In this document: positions 1 through 7,416 of the stretch, piece by piece | How positions within the stretch are numbered: position 1 is the stretch's first letter | Layout: each line of letters begins with the position of its first letter | From: an uncultured Christensenella sp. | GTDB lineage: Bacteria > Bacillota > Clostridia > Christensenellales > Borkfalkiaceae | Reading direction: 5' to 3' | DNA length: 19,008 bases | Assembly: GCA_910586365.1 (NCBI GenBank) | Contig: CAJUGP010000028.1 | Coordinates: forward strand, 1-19,008 | Program-made: the position numbers and the translations under genes | Notes under the pieces: model-generated | Told to the model about the DNA's origin: nothing | Seen by the model: the letters and a program-made list of their open reading frames with translations, nothing else | The model's database searches: none

Positions 1-818
1 AACAGAGAAAAACTTCTTAGCCAAGTGTAATATTTAACTCCATTTTTTTGATAACCAACAATGGAAAACTGATCATAATAATAGTATGCATTCGTTGTAG
101 ACGCATAGGTATAACTATCCCCCTTGGGCATAGTTCCTTCTTTCACAATAATTTTGTTTTCTAGAGTTTCACCATAACGCCCAAGCCTATCAACTTGATA
201 AATTATCTCATCATAGTCGATATCCGTTTCAATGGAAAAACATAATTGTTGACGATTACATTCTATTACCTTTGGCTCAAATCCTCCACCAACATAATTG
301 ACAGAGCGTTCTTTTATTTTGAATGAATAATTTAAATCAATAGTTGTTTGCACATCTTGTCCTAAAATTGAATCAAAGTATGTATAGTCTAGTGATTTTA
401 CGTTAAATAATGTGTTGGAATCAGACATATGTTGTAGCCATATAATGATTTCAATTTCTTTGGGATTCTCACCTGCCCTGCTTATCATGTAGGCATTCCT
501 TTCGGGGTCATTCTGCGGAGCAACCGTTAAAGCACCCAATTTATAAATGTCTATCGCCTTATACCCTTTAGGAGTGTCATGAAACGCTAACATTAGTCTG
601 GCATAACGGTAAGACCGAGCTATACATTGCTGTTCTTCTTCGTATTTTACAAAACCAATTAGTCTATCATAACCATTGGTAATGGGAGTATCCCAAGCAT
701 AATAATTATCGTCTAAATATTTAATTGTTACGGCTTTTGAAGTGACACAACCACTAAACGGAAATAGACAAATGAATCCAAGTAGCACCGAAATAATAAA
801 TGTTGTTAGCTTTTTCAT
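1..818 (-). CDS. Partial lipoprotein of unknown function (C-terminus off the left edge)
   Basis: Reading from an ATG at 818, this frame stays open for 272 codons to the window edge, so the stop lies outside. It starts with a lipoprotein signal: a KK pair, a hydrophobic stretch (TTFIISVLLGFICLFPF) and a lipobox ending SGC at residue 24, so the mature protein should be anchored on the outer face of the membrane. The rest is rich in Tyr, Asp and Ile with no motif I recognise; strand-like stretches suggest a beta-rich domain. A GGAGAG ribosome site lies eight bases before the ATG, and a consensus promoter sits 33 bases upstream of the start. It follows two terminator hairpins, so it is a separate transcription unit from the defence-type genes to its right. 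I do not assign a function. Confidence 0.85.
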   Translation of the reverse strand, partial: MKKLTTFIISVLLGFICLFPFSGCVTSKAVTIKYLDDNYYAWDTPITNGYDRLIGFVKYEEEQQCIARSYRYARLMLAFHDTPKGYKAIDIYKLGALTVAPQNDPERNAYMISRAGENPKEIEIIIWLQHMSDSNTLFNVKSLDYTYFDSILGQDVQTTIDLNYSFKIKERSVNYVGGGFEPKVIECNRQQLCFSIETDIDYDEIIYQVDRLGRYGETLENKIIVKEGTMPKGDSYTYASTTNAYYYYDQFSIVGYQKNGVKYYTWLRSFSL

Positions 819-850
819 TTGAAATCTCTCCATATTGAACTCTTGTGTGT

Positions 851-879
851 ATTATATCATAACATTGTATATAAATCAA
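851..879 (-). promoter_or_regulatory. Sigma-A-type promoter of the left-edge lipoprotein gene
   Basis: On the minus strand TTGATT (879-874) is followed after 17 bases by a perfect TATAAT (856-851). The start codon at 818 is 33 bases downstream of the -10 box, leaving room for a short leader carrying GGAGAG. Confidence 0.8.
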
Positions 880-923
880 GGTTAAAATGCGTTTATTGTA
901 GTGTGTGCAATTTATTTCAACCC

Positions 924-969
924 AAAAATAAATCCGAACCAATCATAAATAATTATGATTGAGTTCGGA
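924..969 (-). terminator. Hairpin terminator, second of two
   Basis: Read on the minus strand, TCCGAAC-T-CAATCAT pairs with ATGATTG-GTTCGGA around an eight-base loop, with one bulged T. It is followed by TTTATTTTT. It lies downstream of the stronger hairpin at 1011-1040 and before the lipoprotein promoter, so it probably insulates the two transcription units. Confidence 0.6.
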
Positions 970-979
970 CTATTTTAAT

Positions 980-1072
980 TTGGCTACACATTGTAGAGCC
1001 TAATTGAATGAAAAAGGAACGAGTCAGTTCAACTCGTTCCTACTTGGCTGCACGACTTGGACGTTAATTGAA
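980..1072. repeat. Two diverged copies of a 29-bp unit, each next to a hairpin
   Basis: Plus strand 980-1008 and 1044-1072 both begin TTGGCT, continue with a purine and CAC, and end AATTGAA, with equal length and a diverged middle. The offset is 64 bp. Each unit directly follows one of the two hairpins (933-969 and 1016-1040), so the hairpin-plus-tail module appears duplicated. Function unknown. Confidence 0.5.
1011..1040 (-). terminator. Intrinsic terminator of the ATPase-DUF262-HEPN-protease unit
   Basis: GGAACGAGT (1016-1024) and ACTCGTTCC (1032-1040) form a perfect 9-bp stem with a 7-base loop. On the minus strand the stem is followed by TTTTT (1015-1011). It lies 48 bases past the stop of the protease remnant, the last gene of the leftward unit. 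Confidence 0.8.
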
Positions 1073-1088
1073 CTATTACAAATTCAAA

Positions 1089-1538
1089 TTACGCTTTCAA
1101 TAACGGAGCAAGTAAACAAAAGGCGCTTTCAACTTCTTGTGTGCCTGTATTTTCATCACCTCTGTCAATATACCCTATTACTTTTTCAGATTGATTAAAA
1201 ACAGGTCCACCACTTGCTCCAATCAAAAACTGATGATCGACAATGTATAATTCCTGACCGCATAATGTTTTTTTGGATCTAACTTTGATCTCTCTTAATA
1301 TATCTATAGATCTTCCGGGAGCATAGTTGGGATATCCTATTGAAACATAACTTTCTTCTCCGATATTGGGTTTCTCGTCAGCTCCAGCCATTTCATATCC
1401 CTCCGTGGAGGAAAAACCAACGATGTTTAATATCAATAAATCCTCTCTCCAAAAACATTGTTTTACTGTTACAAAATAGTTTTTTTCTTTATTGAAAAAT
1501 TCAACTAAATCAGGGCAACCATCTGAGATTTTCGCCAT
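1089..1538 (-). pseudogene. Trypsin-like serine protease, N-terminally truncated remnant
   Basis: The 149-residue product matches the second half of a trypsin-like (Trypsin_2/chymotrypsin-fold) domain. A strand pattern EDLLILNIVGF near residues 32-42 supplies the catalytic Asp. GASGGPVFN supplies the catalytic Ser within the GxSGGP motif, followed by a VIGYI strand. The segment expected about 15-40 residues before the Asp, which carries the catalytic His (usually TxxHV), is absent. An in-frame TAA directly precedes the ATG, and only 35 bases separate it from the HEPN stop, so there is no room for the missing part. No clear ribosome site is visible; expression would rely on read-through from the HEPN gene. 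An inactive protein or the scar of a deletion is most likely. The family call rests on the GASGGP context and the Asp strand. Confidence 0.6.
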
Positions 1539-1573
1539 TTAATGTTATAGATTACATAAATGAAGTAATTAAT

Positions 1574-2278
1574 TTATTCCCCCAATTTACCTTTTATATT
1601 ATCCATAGATGCCGCTAAAACATGGTCCACTTTAGAAATAAAATCCTTGGATATATTTATAAACAGATCGACATCATTTTCCGTTATGCTCGGAGTTGCG
1701 TCCTCATGTATAATTTCATTACGCATACGAACAATTTTATTTATTGTGTTAGGAATAGAATATGATGTCAAAGTAGATACCATTCCAAAAATTCCTTCTT
1801 CAGTTTTAAAATCCTCCATTTCCTTGATGATATTTGGAAATCCGATTTTTTTATAACTGTCTTCAAAAGCAGTTGTTCCGTTATTGGAAATTGATACGGT
1901 AAAATCCTCTTTTTCTAATTTGGTTAAACTGTATTTTGAATCCCAAATCAAAGAAAAAACTTTTCACCGCTCAACAAATCTTGGAGTTCTAATATATTTT
2001 TCGAGTCCTACATCAGATATGTTTTGAATTTCATTTCTAATAATTTCAATCAAAAATTTTTCAGGAATATCTTTTTTCGATAAGTTTAAATCAAGTAAGA
2101 AATCAATATATTCTTTCGTGCTATCTTTAACAAATTTTTCAATTTTAGCGCACAAGAGTAATATAATTACTTTGTAATAAATTTTTGTGTCACCTTCTGG
2201 CCCGACTTCTTGCGCTGTCCGATTTAGAAATTCTACTTCATCGATACTCGCATCAAAATCCTTTTTGGCCTGCATCAT
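1574..2278 (-). pseudogene. MAE_28990/MAE_18760-type HEPN RNase with an in-frame TGA
   Basis: The frame runs from ATG 2278 to TAA 1574 (234 codons) with one TGA at codon 105 (1966-1964). Both halves are in the same frame, so this is a point nonsense change and not a frameshift; the context ER-stop-KVF suggests a former Trp (TGG). The first half has the helical start typical of these proteins (FDASIDEVEFL, then KVIILLLCAKIEKFVK). The second half holds the HEPN active-site signature R-x4-H in RNEIIH (about residues 186-191), the RNA-cleaving motif of the superfamily. The ATG overlaps the end of the DUF262 gene by 26 bases, with a GGAG site inside that gene, so the two would be translationally coupled. 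Standard code is supported by other genes here that end in TGA. As it stands only a 104-residue fragment without the catalytic motif would be made, unless the stop is suppressed. Confidence 0.75.
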
Positions 2279-3314
2279 TCATTATTTCTCCTAAACGTAA
2301 TCTAAAAATTCTGTTGCGTAAATTTAATACTTCTGTATTCCCTGTCGCTTTATCTATTGCTTTTACAAACTCGTCTGTTTGTAACAACTCTGCCAACAAC
2401 TGCCTGATTTTCAATTTAGATGTCAACAAATCATCTTCCGAATAATCCTCAAAAGACATCATAATGCATTCATATAGCGCAGCATTGGGCTTCGTCGTTT
2501 TATCATTCTTTTTAAACGCTTTATCACCGAACACAAGATATGCTTTTTTAATTTGTTGCTCAAATTTAATCTTTATATCCTCTAAAATATCATCATCGGC
2601 ATTTTGATATTTTTTCATATAAGAATTTATTAAGTTTTTTATTCGCCCATCATAATTACGAATTTCATTTGTGTCTCGGTCGAAGTTTTCCGAAACAGCC
2701 AAATATCTTAAAACCAGTTCGTTAGTAATCATCCGATCCGTATTATAAGAAAATATCTTCCGCAAATAATGATTATTTTTTGCAATATCTTTTACCATAT
2801 CATTCAATTTTCCATGAAACATACAGTTTCTTAATTCCTGTTCATTCAGCTTCACTGCCCCCGTATTTAAACGTGTAAAAATATCAAATTGAATATTCGG
2901 ATCAGAATCGTTTTGCAAAACAATAATTCTCAACTCTCCTCTATCTAACTTTTTTTGAATATTATCTTCTAATGTCGCATATTTACTTCCATTTAATTCG
3001 GTTAATGTTTCTAAGCCGACCAATTTAAACTCATTCTTATAAAAACGACATAAAGAAAATAACCTTTGAAGTCCGTCAACAATAACCCACCGATTATCAG
3101 TATCTTCAGCCGCATATATAACGGGAATGGGAATGTTCAGTAAAATAGATTCAACCAATCTAGATGCTCTAATATTATTCCACACATAATTGCGTTGATA
3201 ATCGGGATCTAAAATAATCATACCTCCATTGATATCATTAACTAAATCTTTTACCATTCGATCATAAGGTTTAATAAATAATTTTCTTTGCATTTTTTCC
3301 GTTGAATTTTCCAT
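2253..3314 (-). CDS. DUF262 (ParB/GmrS-N-like) domain protein
   Basis: This is a 353-residue protein with the DUF262 hallmarks. PDYQRNYVW is at residues 37-45. The nucleotide-handling motif appears as DGLQR at 80-84 (DGxQR in the family). FTRLNTGAVKLNEQELRN is at 146-163. A helical C-terminal half follows. DUF262 is the N-terminal domain of the type IV restriction enzyme GmrSD and of BrxU, where it senses or hydrolyses nucleotides; here there is no fused DUF1524/HNH nuclease. Its likely effector is instead the overlapping downstream HEPN gene. It begins 39 bases after the AAA_14 ATPase stop with AGGAGAAGTT before the ATG, and shares that gene's promoter. The reading frame is intact, unlike its HEPN partner. 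The role as sensor or regulator of the HEPN RNase is inferred from pairing. Confidence 0.85.
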   Translation of the reverse strand: MENSTEKMQRKLFIKPYDRMVKDLVNDINGGMIILDPDYQRNYVWNNIRASRLVESILLNIPIPVIYAAEDTDNRWVIVDGLQRLFSLCRFYKNEFKLVGLETLTELNGSKYATLEDNIQKKLDRGELRIIVLQNDSDPNIQFDIFTRLNTGAVKLNEQELRNCMFHGKLNDMVKDIAKNNHYLRKIFSYNTDRMITNELVLRYLAVSENFDRDTNEIRNYDGRIKNLINSYMKKYQNADDDILEDIKIKFEQQIKKAYLVFGDKAFKKNDKTTKPNAALYECIMMSFEDYSEDDLLTSKLKIRQLLAELLQTDEFVKAIDKATGNTEVLNLRNRIFRLRLGEIMNDAGQKGF

Positions 3315-3353
3315 AACTTCTCCTAATTTATATGATTTTTGTTTTTAATGCGC

Positions 3354-4565
3354 CTACATATAACATTGCGAACCAAATAACCAATCAAGCGCATTAATCC
3401 TACGAATGCCACTATAATCAGCTTCGGGATCGTCGTCCAGTGATAAAATATATTTGGGATAATTATCATTTATTTTTTGCAGAGACGCAAGCTCCCGAAA
3501 TAATGTTTTTTCATCGCGTACCGAAGCCGCTACCTGAAAATATGTTACACCATTCTCATCCATTGCCACAAAATCCACTTCCAAATCTTCAACTTTTCCC
3601 ACAAAAACGTCGTATCCGCGACGCAACAATTCCAAATAAATTACATTCTCCAAGATACGTCCTACGTCTGCTGCTCTTCTCCCAAGCAAAGCATATCTCA
3701 AACCGATATCTACCGCATAATACTTTTCCAAAGTTTTCAGATGTTGTTTACCTTTTACGTTATAACGGCGCGCTTTATAGAGTATAAAACTCTCCGTCAA
3801 TGCACTCATATACTTTTCAACCGTCTTTACATCGATCTTTCTTCCGTCAGAAGTCATTGCATCGGAAATTTTTTTTGTCGATAATGGATTACCTATATTA
3901 TCGAATACAAAACGGGTAACGCTTTCCAACATCATAGTATCCGAAATTTTTTTACGTGCCGTTATATCTTTAACAACCACGGTATTATAAATTCCTTCCA
4001 AGTACATCTTGATTTCTTTCGGACGATTTTGCAATTCTAACGCATACGGGAATGAACTACTTTCAAGATATTCCCGATACCTTTTACTCAATCCTCCTTC
4101 GCTCCCCACAGCGAAGATGTATTCCCGAAAAGAAAGCGGCAACATCGATATTTCCACATATCTGCCTGATAGCACGGTTGCTATTTCACTTGAAAGCATA
4201 TTGGCGTTGGAACCCGTAATATAAATATCCACGCCTTGCTTAATGTATAAGCTATCTACCACTTGCGGGAAATTCTCTACATGCTGAATTTCATCGAGAA
4301 AAATATAGCTCCTCTCGCTCTCGGCAATTCTATTTTTCAAGTAAGCATATAATTTGGGAGCATCACGTAATTCGATAAAATCGTAATCCTCAAAATTGAC
4401 AGATATAATCTGATATTCTTCCACTCCCTGTTCTATTAAATAATTCTGATATAACTCCATAAGTGTAGACTTGCCGCAACGACGTACACCCGTAATCACT
4501 TTTATCAACTGTTTGTCTCGGAACGCAATCAATTTTTCTAAATACTCTTTTCTTTGAATTAGCAT
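3354..4565 (-). CDS. AAA_14/DUF4143 family ATPase
   Basis: The protein is 403 residues, close to the family's usual size. A Walker A motif GVRRCGKST lies at residues 26-34. Walker B is FLDEIQ near residue 95, followed by the sensor-like ITGSNANML. A middle helical region carries the typical LPLSFREYI. The C-terminal DUF4143 domain has a restriction-endonuclease-like core: an E(L)EVDFVA strand and, after a turn, YFQVA, where the usual K of the family's (E)VK motif is replaced. ATPases of this family are widespread and often duplicated in anaerobes; their role is poorly known, and defence or toxin-antitoxin-like functions have been suggested. It is first in the leftward unit, with GAGAGG before the ATG, a consensus promoter and a perfect inverted repeat next to it. 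Whether it works with DUF262-HEPN or is an unrelated cargo gene is unclear. Confidence 0.9.
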   Translation of the reverse strand: MLIQRKEYLEKLIAFRDKQLIKVITGVRRCGKSTLMELYQNYLIEQGVEEYQIISVNFEDYDFIELRDAPKLYAYLKNRIAESERSYIFLDEIQHVENFPQVVDSLYIKQGVDIYITGSNANMLSSEIATVLSGRYVEISMLPLSFREYIFAVGSEGGLSKRYREYLESSSFPYALELQNRPKEIKMYLEGIYNTVVVKDITARKKISDTMMLESVTRFVFDNIGNPLSTKKISDAMTSDGRKIDVKTVEKYMSALTESFILYKARRYNVKGKQHLKTLEKYYAVDIGLRYALLGRRAADVGRILENVIYLELLRRGYDVFVGKVEDLEVDFVAMDENGVTYFQVAASVRDEKTLFRELASLQKINDNYPKYILSLDDDPEADYSGIRRINALDWLFGSQCYM

Positions 4566-4585
4566 AGAAACCTCTCGTTGAAACC

Positions 4586-4614
4586 ATTATATCCTAAAAA
4601 ATAAAAAATGTCAA
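4586..4614 (-). promoter_or_regulatory. Consensus sigma-A promoter of the AAA_14 unit
   Basis: On the minus strand TTGACA (4614-4609), 17 bases of T-rich spacer and TATAAT (4591-4586) form a perfect consensus. The AAA_14 start codon is 20 bases further on, so the leader is very short. No equally good promoter is seen before the downstream genes, so this probably drives all four. Confidence 0.9.
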
Positions 4615-4644
4615 TACTTTTTGGAACAAATTCCAAAAAGTATT
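4613..4644. promoter_or_regulatory. 14-bp perfect inverted repeat at the -35 box (operator candidate)
   Basis: AATACTTTTTGGAA (4613-4626) and its exact complement TTCCAAAAAGTATT (4631-4644) are separated by four bases. The repeat overlaps the upstream end of the TTGACA box by two bases. Its position suits a repressor or activator site. It has no T-run for a leftward terminator and is not part of a gene. Confidence 0.65.
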
Positions 4645-4692
4645 TCATGGACTGAATAACATACATTGACCCTTTTATCTTAAAAAATTATC

Positions 4693-4701
4693 TGCTATAA
4701 T
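4693..4701 (+). promoter_or_regulatory. Extended -10 promoter of the IS3 transposase
   Basis: TGCTATAAT is an extended -10 element. The only -35-like hexamer (TTGACC at 4666) is 24 bases away, too far, so the extended -10 must carry the promoter. A GGAGG ribosome site (4719-4723) and ATG at 4733 follow. Confidence 0.5.
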
Positions 4702-4732
4702 AGAAAAACTAAAACAACGGAGGCATATTTAT

Positions 4733-5006
4733 ATGTCAAAGCAAGTAACCAAAGAGCAAAAACGTGAAACGCTACCTGAACGGCGAAGCGGTTGCCAGCA
4801 ACGCAAGGGAAACACAAATCCCGAGAAGCACCCTTTATCAATGGATTCTGAAAGCTCGTATCAATCCTTCAAAAAAGATGCAAATCAGAGATTTTTCCAG
4901 ACTCAAAATGCAATATGAACGATCGCAACGCATTGTCCAGATTCTACAAACGCTCCTTGTTCCGCATCATCACCTCTACAGGAAAAACTTGAAGCTATTG
5001 TTTTAA
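4733..5006 (+). pseudogene. IS3-family OrfA (helix-turn-helix), frameshifted
   Basis: Translation begins at ATG 4733 with a good GGAGG site and reads MSKQVTKEQKR. The frame is then wrong, and the conserved continuation VKRYLNGEAVASNARETQIP followed by STLYQWI is found in another frame from about 4764. That segment is the DNA-binding helix-turn-helix of IS3-family OrfA. The helix that normally precedes OrfB (YERSQRIVQILQ) follows, and the frame closes at TAA 5006. The joint at about 4762 therefore holds a one-base indel. OrfB continues from the ILQT position in the next frame (APCSASS...), a place where IS3 elements normally use programmed -1 frameshifting, so that second change of frame may be natural. 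Confidence 0.7.
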
Positions 5007-5886
5007 TGTCGAAAGAATACAATGTCAATATTCTTTGCGAAGCTCTGAAAGTAGCCAAAGGCACTTTTTACAATCACATTCTTCGCAACAAGCGTGAAAA
5101 CACCGTATATGCAAAACGAAAAGCTGAATTAAAACAGATTATCGAAGAAATCTTCCATAAAAGTCGCGAAACATATGGCTCCACAAAATTACCGCCATCT
5201 TAAAAGACCGCGGTTATGCCACATCCGAAAAAACAGTTGCAGATATCATGTACGAGAATGGTTGGTTTAGCATTCGATCGAGTGTCAAAACACTATATTT
5301 GCAACAGCAAAAACGCCGTGAAAATCTTATCAATCGACAGTTTTCAACTTCTCGCCTCAACGAAGTCTGGGTTAGCGACGTTACATACTTTCATTTTCAC
5401 AATAAAACCTATTATATTTGCGCCGTTTTAGACTTGTATTCCAGAAAGGCAATTGCCTACCGCATTTCCTTAAAGAACAGCACACAACTTACAAAAGGTA
5501 CTTTCAAGTTTGCATATCAAGCCGAAAAACCGCAACGAGGTTTGATTTTTCATTCCGATAATGGTAGCAACTACATATCAAAAAACTTTACTGCATATTT
5601 ACGACAATACGGGAGTGTGCAGTCCTATTCAAAAAAGAAAACTCCATACGATAATTCTGTTTGCGAATCGTTTTTCGGTAGTATGAAACAAGAAGAATTA
5701 TACCGCTCGAATTATCGTTCTGAAAAAGAGATGTATCTTTCTGTTGCAAAGTATATTGCAAGATAAAACGGTGAACGACCGCACTCATTTTTAAGATATA
5801 TGATGCCGATAAAATTTGAGGAACTGTATTACAGATATCACCCGAATGAAACTGTACAAGCGGGTTCAGATTCGACAGATTTTTAG
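4951..5886 (+). pseudogene. IS3-family OrfB transposase (DDE), frameshift and nonsense codon
   Basis: The N-terminal part (LQEKLEAIVLMSKEYNVNIL, then YNHILRNKREN) ends at 5203. The YGSTK-ITAILKDRGY continuation shows a lost base near 5186-5190 in an A-run, and the rest is in the frame beginning near 5190. The DDE catalytic core is complete as motifs: VSDVTYF (first Asp), HSDNGSNY (second Asp), and CESFFGSM (Glu), with the usual spacing for the rve integrase fold. A TAA at 5764-5766 then replaces the Tyr of the conserved KYIARYN-GERPHS tail. Downstream residues up to the TAG at 5884 (RPHSFLRYMMP) remain recognisable. With at least two independent lesions this copy cannot transpose itself. Confidence 0.8.
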
Positions 5887-6116
5887 TTTTTAGCTCCATT
5901 TTTAACTGACTCGGGATCTCTTGTCTATTTTTCATCATCTGCGAAAAAATACAAAAAAGCACCAAATTAAGGCAATTTTACCTCAAAATCAGCGCTAAAT
6001 TCTACTTTCGTAAAAAAATAGGGTATCAGTTTGAACACGCTTTGAGTTAAAAACATTTTTATTCATTATATCGCATTTTTACTCCATTTTGAAAATAACT
6101 GCCTGCCAACTAAAAT

Positions 6117-7022
6117 TTACCAATCAATAATTTCCACGTTTAATAAATTATTTTTAGCGATAAAGGATTTTATCATATTCGCATCTCTTCCATTCTTCCC
6201 GCCGAATCTATAGAATGTCCATTTTTTATCTTTGAAAAGAGGAATCAATATTTTATCATAGTACAACGTATCAGAGCCATTAAGTGTGTGTCCCATAATA
6301 ACAATTTCATTAGGAGTTTTTCCATTTAAAAAATTACTTAAGATGGGAACATTTTTATCTAAGTTTTTAGTGGATTTTTGAATAAATTCACATAGTACAA
6401 AAATTGCTGGAAATATAAAAAGCTGGGACAAAAAAACTTTTTCATATTTATCATATAGTTCTGTCTCTATTTTACTTGCTGATAAACCAACTGCTCCAAA
6501 CTGTATTTCTTTTCTTATCGATATATTATCCTTAATTTTTTCGATATTTTGTAAACGTCCATGTATGTACAAAATATTACTTTGATCTATAGCATAGATT
6601 TTTGATAGAGTATCAGTATAGTTAAAACAGATAAAATAATCTTCTGCTGACAGATTTAAATCTTTCTTCACTTGATAGTTAATTTGATTCAACCACTGTA
6701 CAAAACATCTCCCTGTAAAATCTTTGACAAAATAAGTCGCCTTTTCAAGCTCTATATCCATATTAAGCCAAGTCCCAAGATGAGTTTCGGTACCATCAGG
6801 ATAACCTTCCTTAATACAATTTTCCATTAATGATCTATAATCAATAGCCAAAGCTCTTTCTATATCACTCCATGGACTATCTAAAATATCCAAATAAGGA
6901 AATTTTTCATAATCAATTACCATTTGTGGATATGTATTTGATAAGAACTCGCGATAATGGTTATATGAAGTTTTAAGATTATGATGACAATCAAATCCAT
7001 TACCAACTATATATAGTTTCAT
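6117..7022 (-). CDS. AbiH-family abortive-infection protein
   Basis: This intact 301-residue protein starts MKLYIVGNGFD, with GNGFD at residues 7-11 and the following H/TSY region that marks AbiH (PF14253). Further family positions are FNYTDTLSKIY (133-143), the YIHG pair (152-155), FGA (175-177) and IMGHTLNGSD (242-251), a layout reminiscent of SIR2-like folds. AbiH was first described in Lactococcus as an abortive-infection factor against phages; its biochemical activity is not well defined. It is a single-gene unit with its own promoter 70 bases upstream. The ribosome site is weak. It lies next to the other putative defence genes but beyond the IS3 remnant. Confidence in the family is high; activity against phage is inferred. 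Confidence 0.88.
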   Translation of the reverse strand: MKLYIVGNGFDCHHNLKTSYNHYREFLSNTYPQMVIDYEKFPYLDILDSPWSDIERALAIDYRSLMENCIKEGYPDGTETHLGTWLNMDIELEKATYFVKDFTGRCFVQWLNQINYQVKKDLNLSAEDYFICFNYTDTLSKIYAIDQSNILYIHGRLQNIEKIKDNISIRKEIQFGAVGLSASKIETELYDKYEKVFLSQLFIFPAIFVLCEFIQKSTKNLDKNVPILSNFLNGKTPNEIVIMGHTLNGSDTLYYDKILIPLFKDKKWTFYRFGGKNGRDANMIKSFIAKNNLLNVEIIDW

Positions 7023-7091
7023 AAGTTTAACAATCTTTGTGATTTATCTTTAATTTTTAGATTCTGTTATATTGCCCTCTACTTTTTGATT

Positions 7092-7120
7092 ATTTTACCA
7101 TAATGTACTTGAAATTTCAA
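7092..7120 (-). promoter_or_regulatory. Promoter of the AbiH gene
   Basis: On the minus strand TTGAAA (7120-7115), 17 bases, TAAAAT (7097-7092). The start codon at 7022 lies 70 bases downstream of the -10 box. Confidence 0.75.
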
Positions 7121-7121
7121 G
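7108..7121. promoter_or_regulatory. 14-bp perfect palindrome over the AbiH -35 box
   Basis: CTTGAAATTTCAAG reads the same on both strands and covers the whole -35 hexamer of the AbiH promoter. It could be an operator, but a 14-mer of this AT content can also arise by chance. Confidence 0.35.
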
Positions 7122-7416
7122 CACTAACAAAATTTACTATTAAATTATCTCCGATTTTTTTCCTTTCGTTTGGGGCTATCGTAGCACAGGGTTCGCGGAA
7201 GTAAACGGCTCCGAAAACATTGCTTTGGCTTTGCAACCGAACTTTATATTCAATTTAACACCGAGCTTTTCAGTTCGCTGTTTTTTCTTTTTATGCAATC
7301 TTTTCGTCCGCTCGTTGACTTCCGGTTGTTGCCATATAGCTTCAAAATCATCAACTCCCTTCTGTGCCTTGTTGTCCCTGCCGAAAGGCAAAATAAAAAA
7401 ATCGGAGGTAACAAAG
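7121..7416. other. Gene-free stretch between AbiH and the plus-strand pair
   Basis: No convincing gene is visible over about 296 bases. A minus-strand frame at 7176-7391 has a protein-like, Lys-rich composition but only a TTG start and no ribosome site, so it may be a remnant. The right end is the leader of the plus-strand gene at 7417, with a small GCC-GAAA-GGC hairpin near 7380-7390 and the GGAGG ribosome site. I could not find a good promoter for that gene. Confidence 0.5.

Larger units (their letters stand above)
4653..5934 (+). mobile_element. Degenerate IS3-family insertion sequence
   Basis: The element carries a broken IS3-type orfA/orfB pair. Possible imperfect ends are TGAATAACATACATTGACCC at 4653 and, inverted, TGAAAAATAGACAAGAGATCCC ending at 5934. 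They match over TGAA, ACA and CCC but with gaps, so the boundaries are uncertain by some tens of bases. I see no convincing target duplication. It inserted immediately upstream of the AAA_14 regulatory repeat. Confidence 0.7.

Noticed and set aside
1951..1966. Frameshift between the two halves of the HEPN gene
   Set aside because: Codon positions show both halves are in one frame with a TGA between them, so it is a nonsense codon.
1574..2278. TGA read as Trp by a changed genetic code
   Set aside because: Several neighbouring genes end in TGA with sensible overlaps (2253, 7717-7719, 11203, 11496), so the standard code applies.
7176..7391. Lys-rich minus-strand frame (71 residues)
   Set aside because: Only a TTG start, no ribosome site, and it lies over the leader of the plus-strand gene; perhaps a remnant but not supportable.
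7225..7416. N-terminal extension of the gene at 7417
   Set aside because: The strong GGAGG site directly before ATG 7417 sets the start; the extension looks like translated leader.
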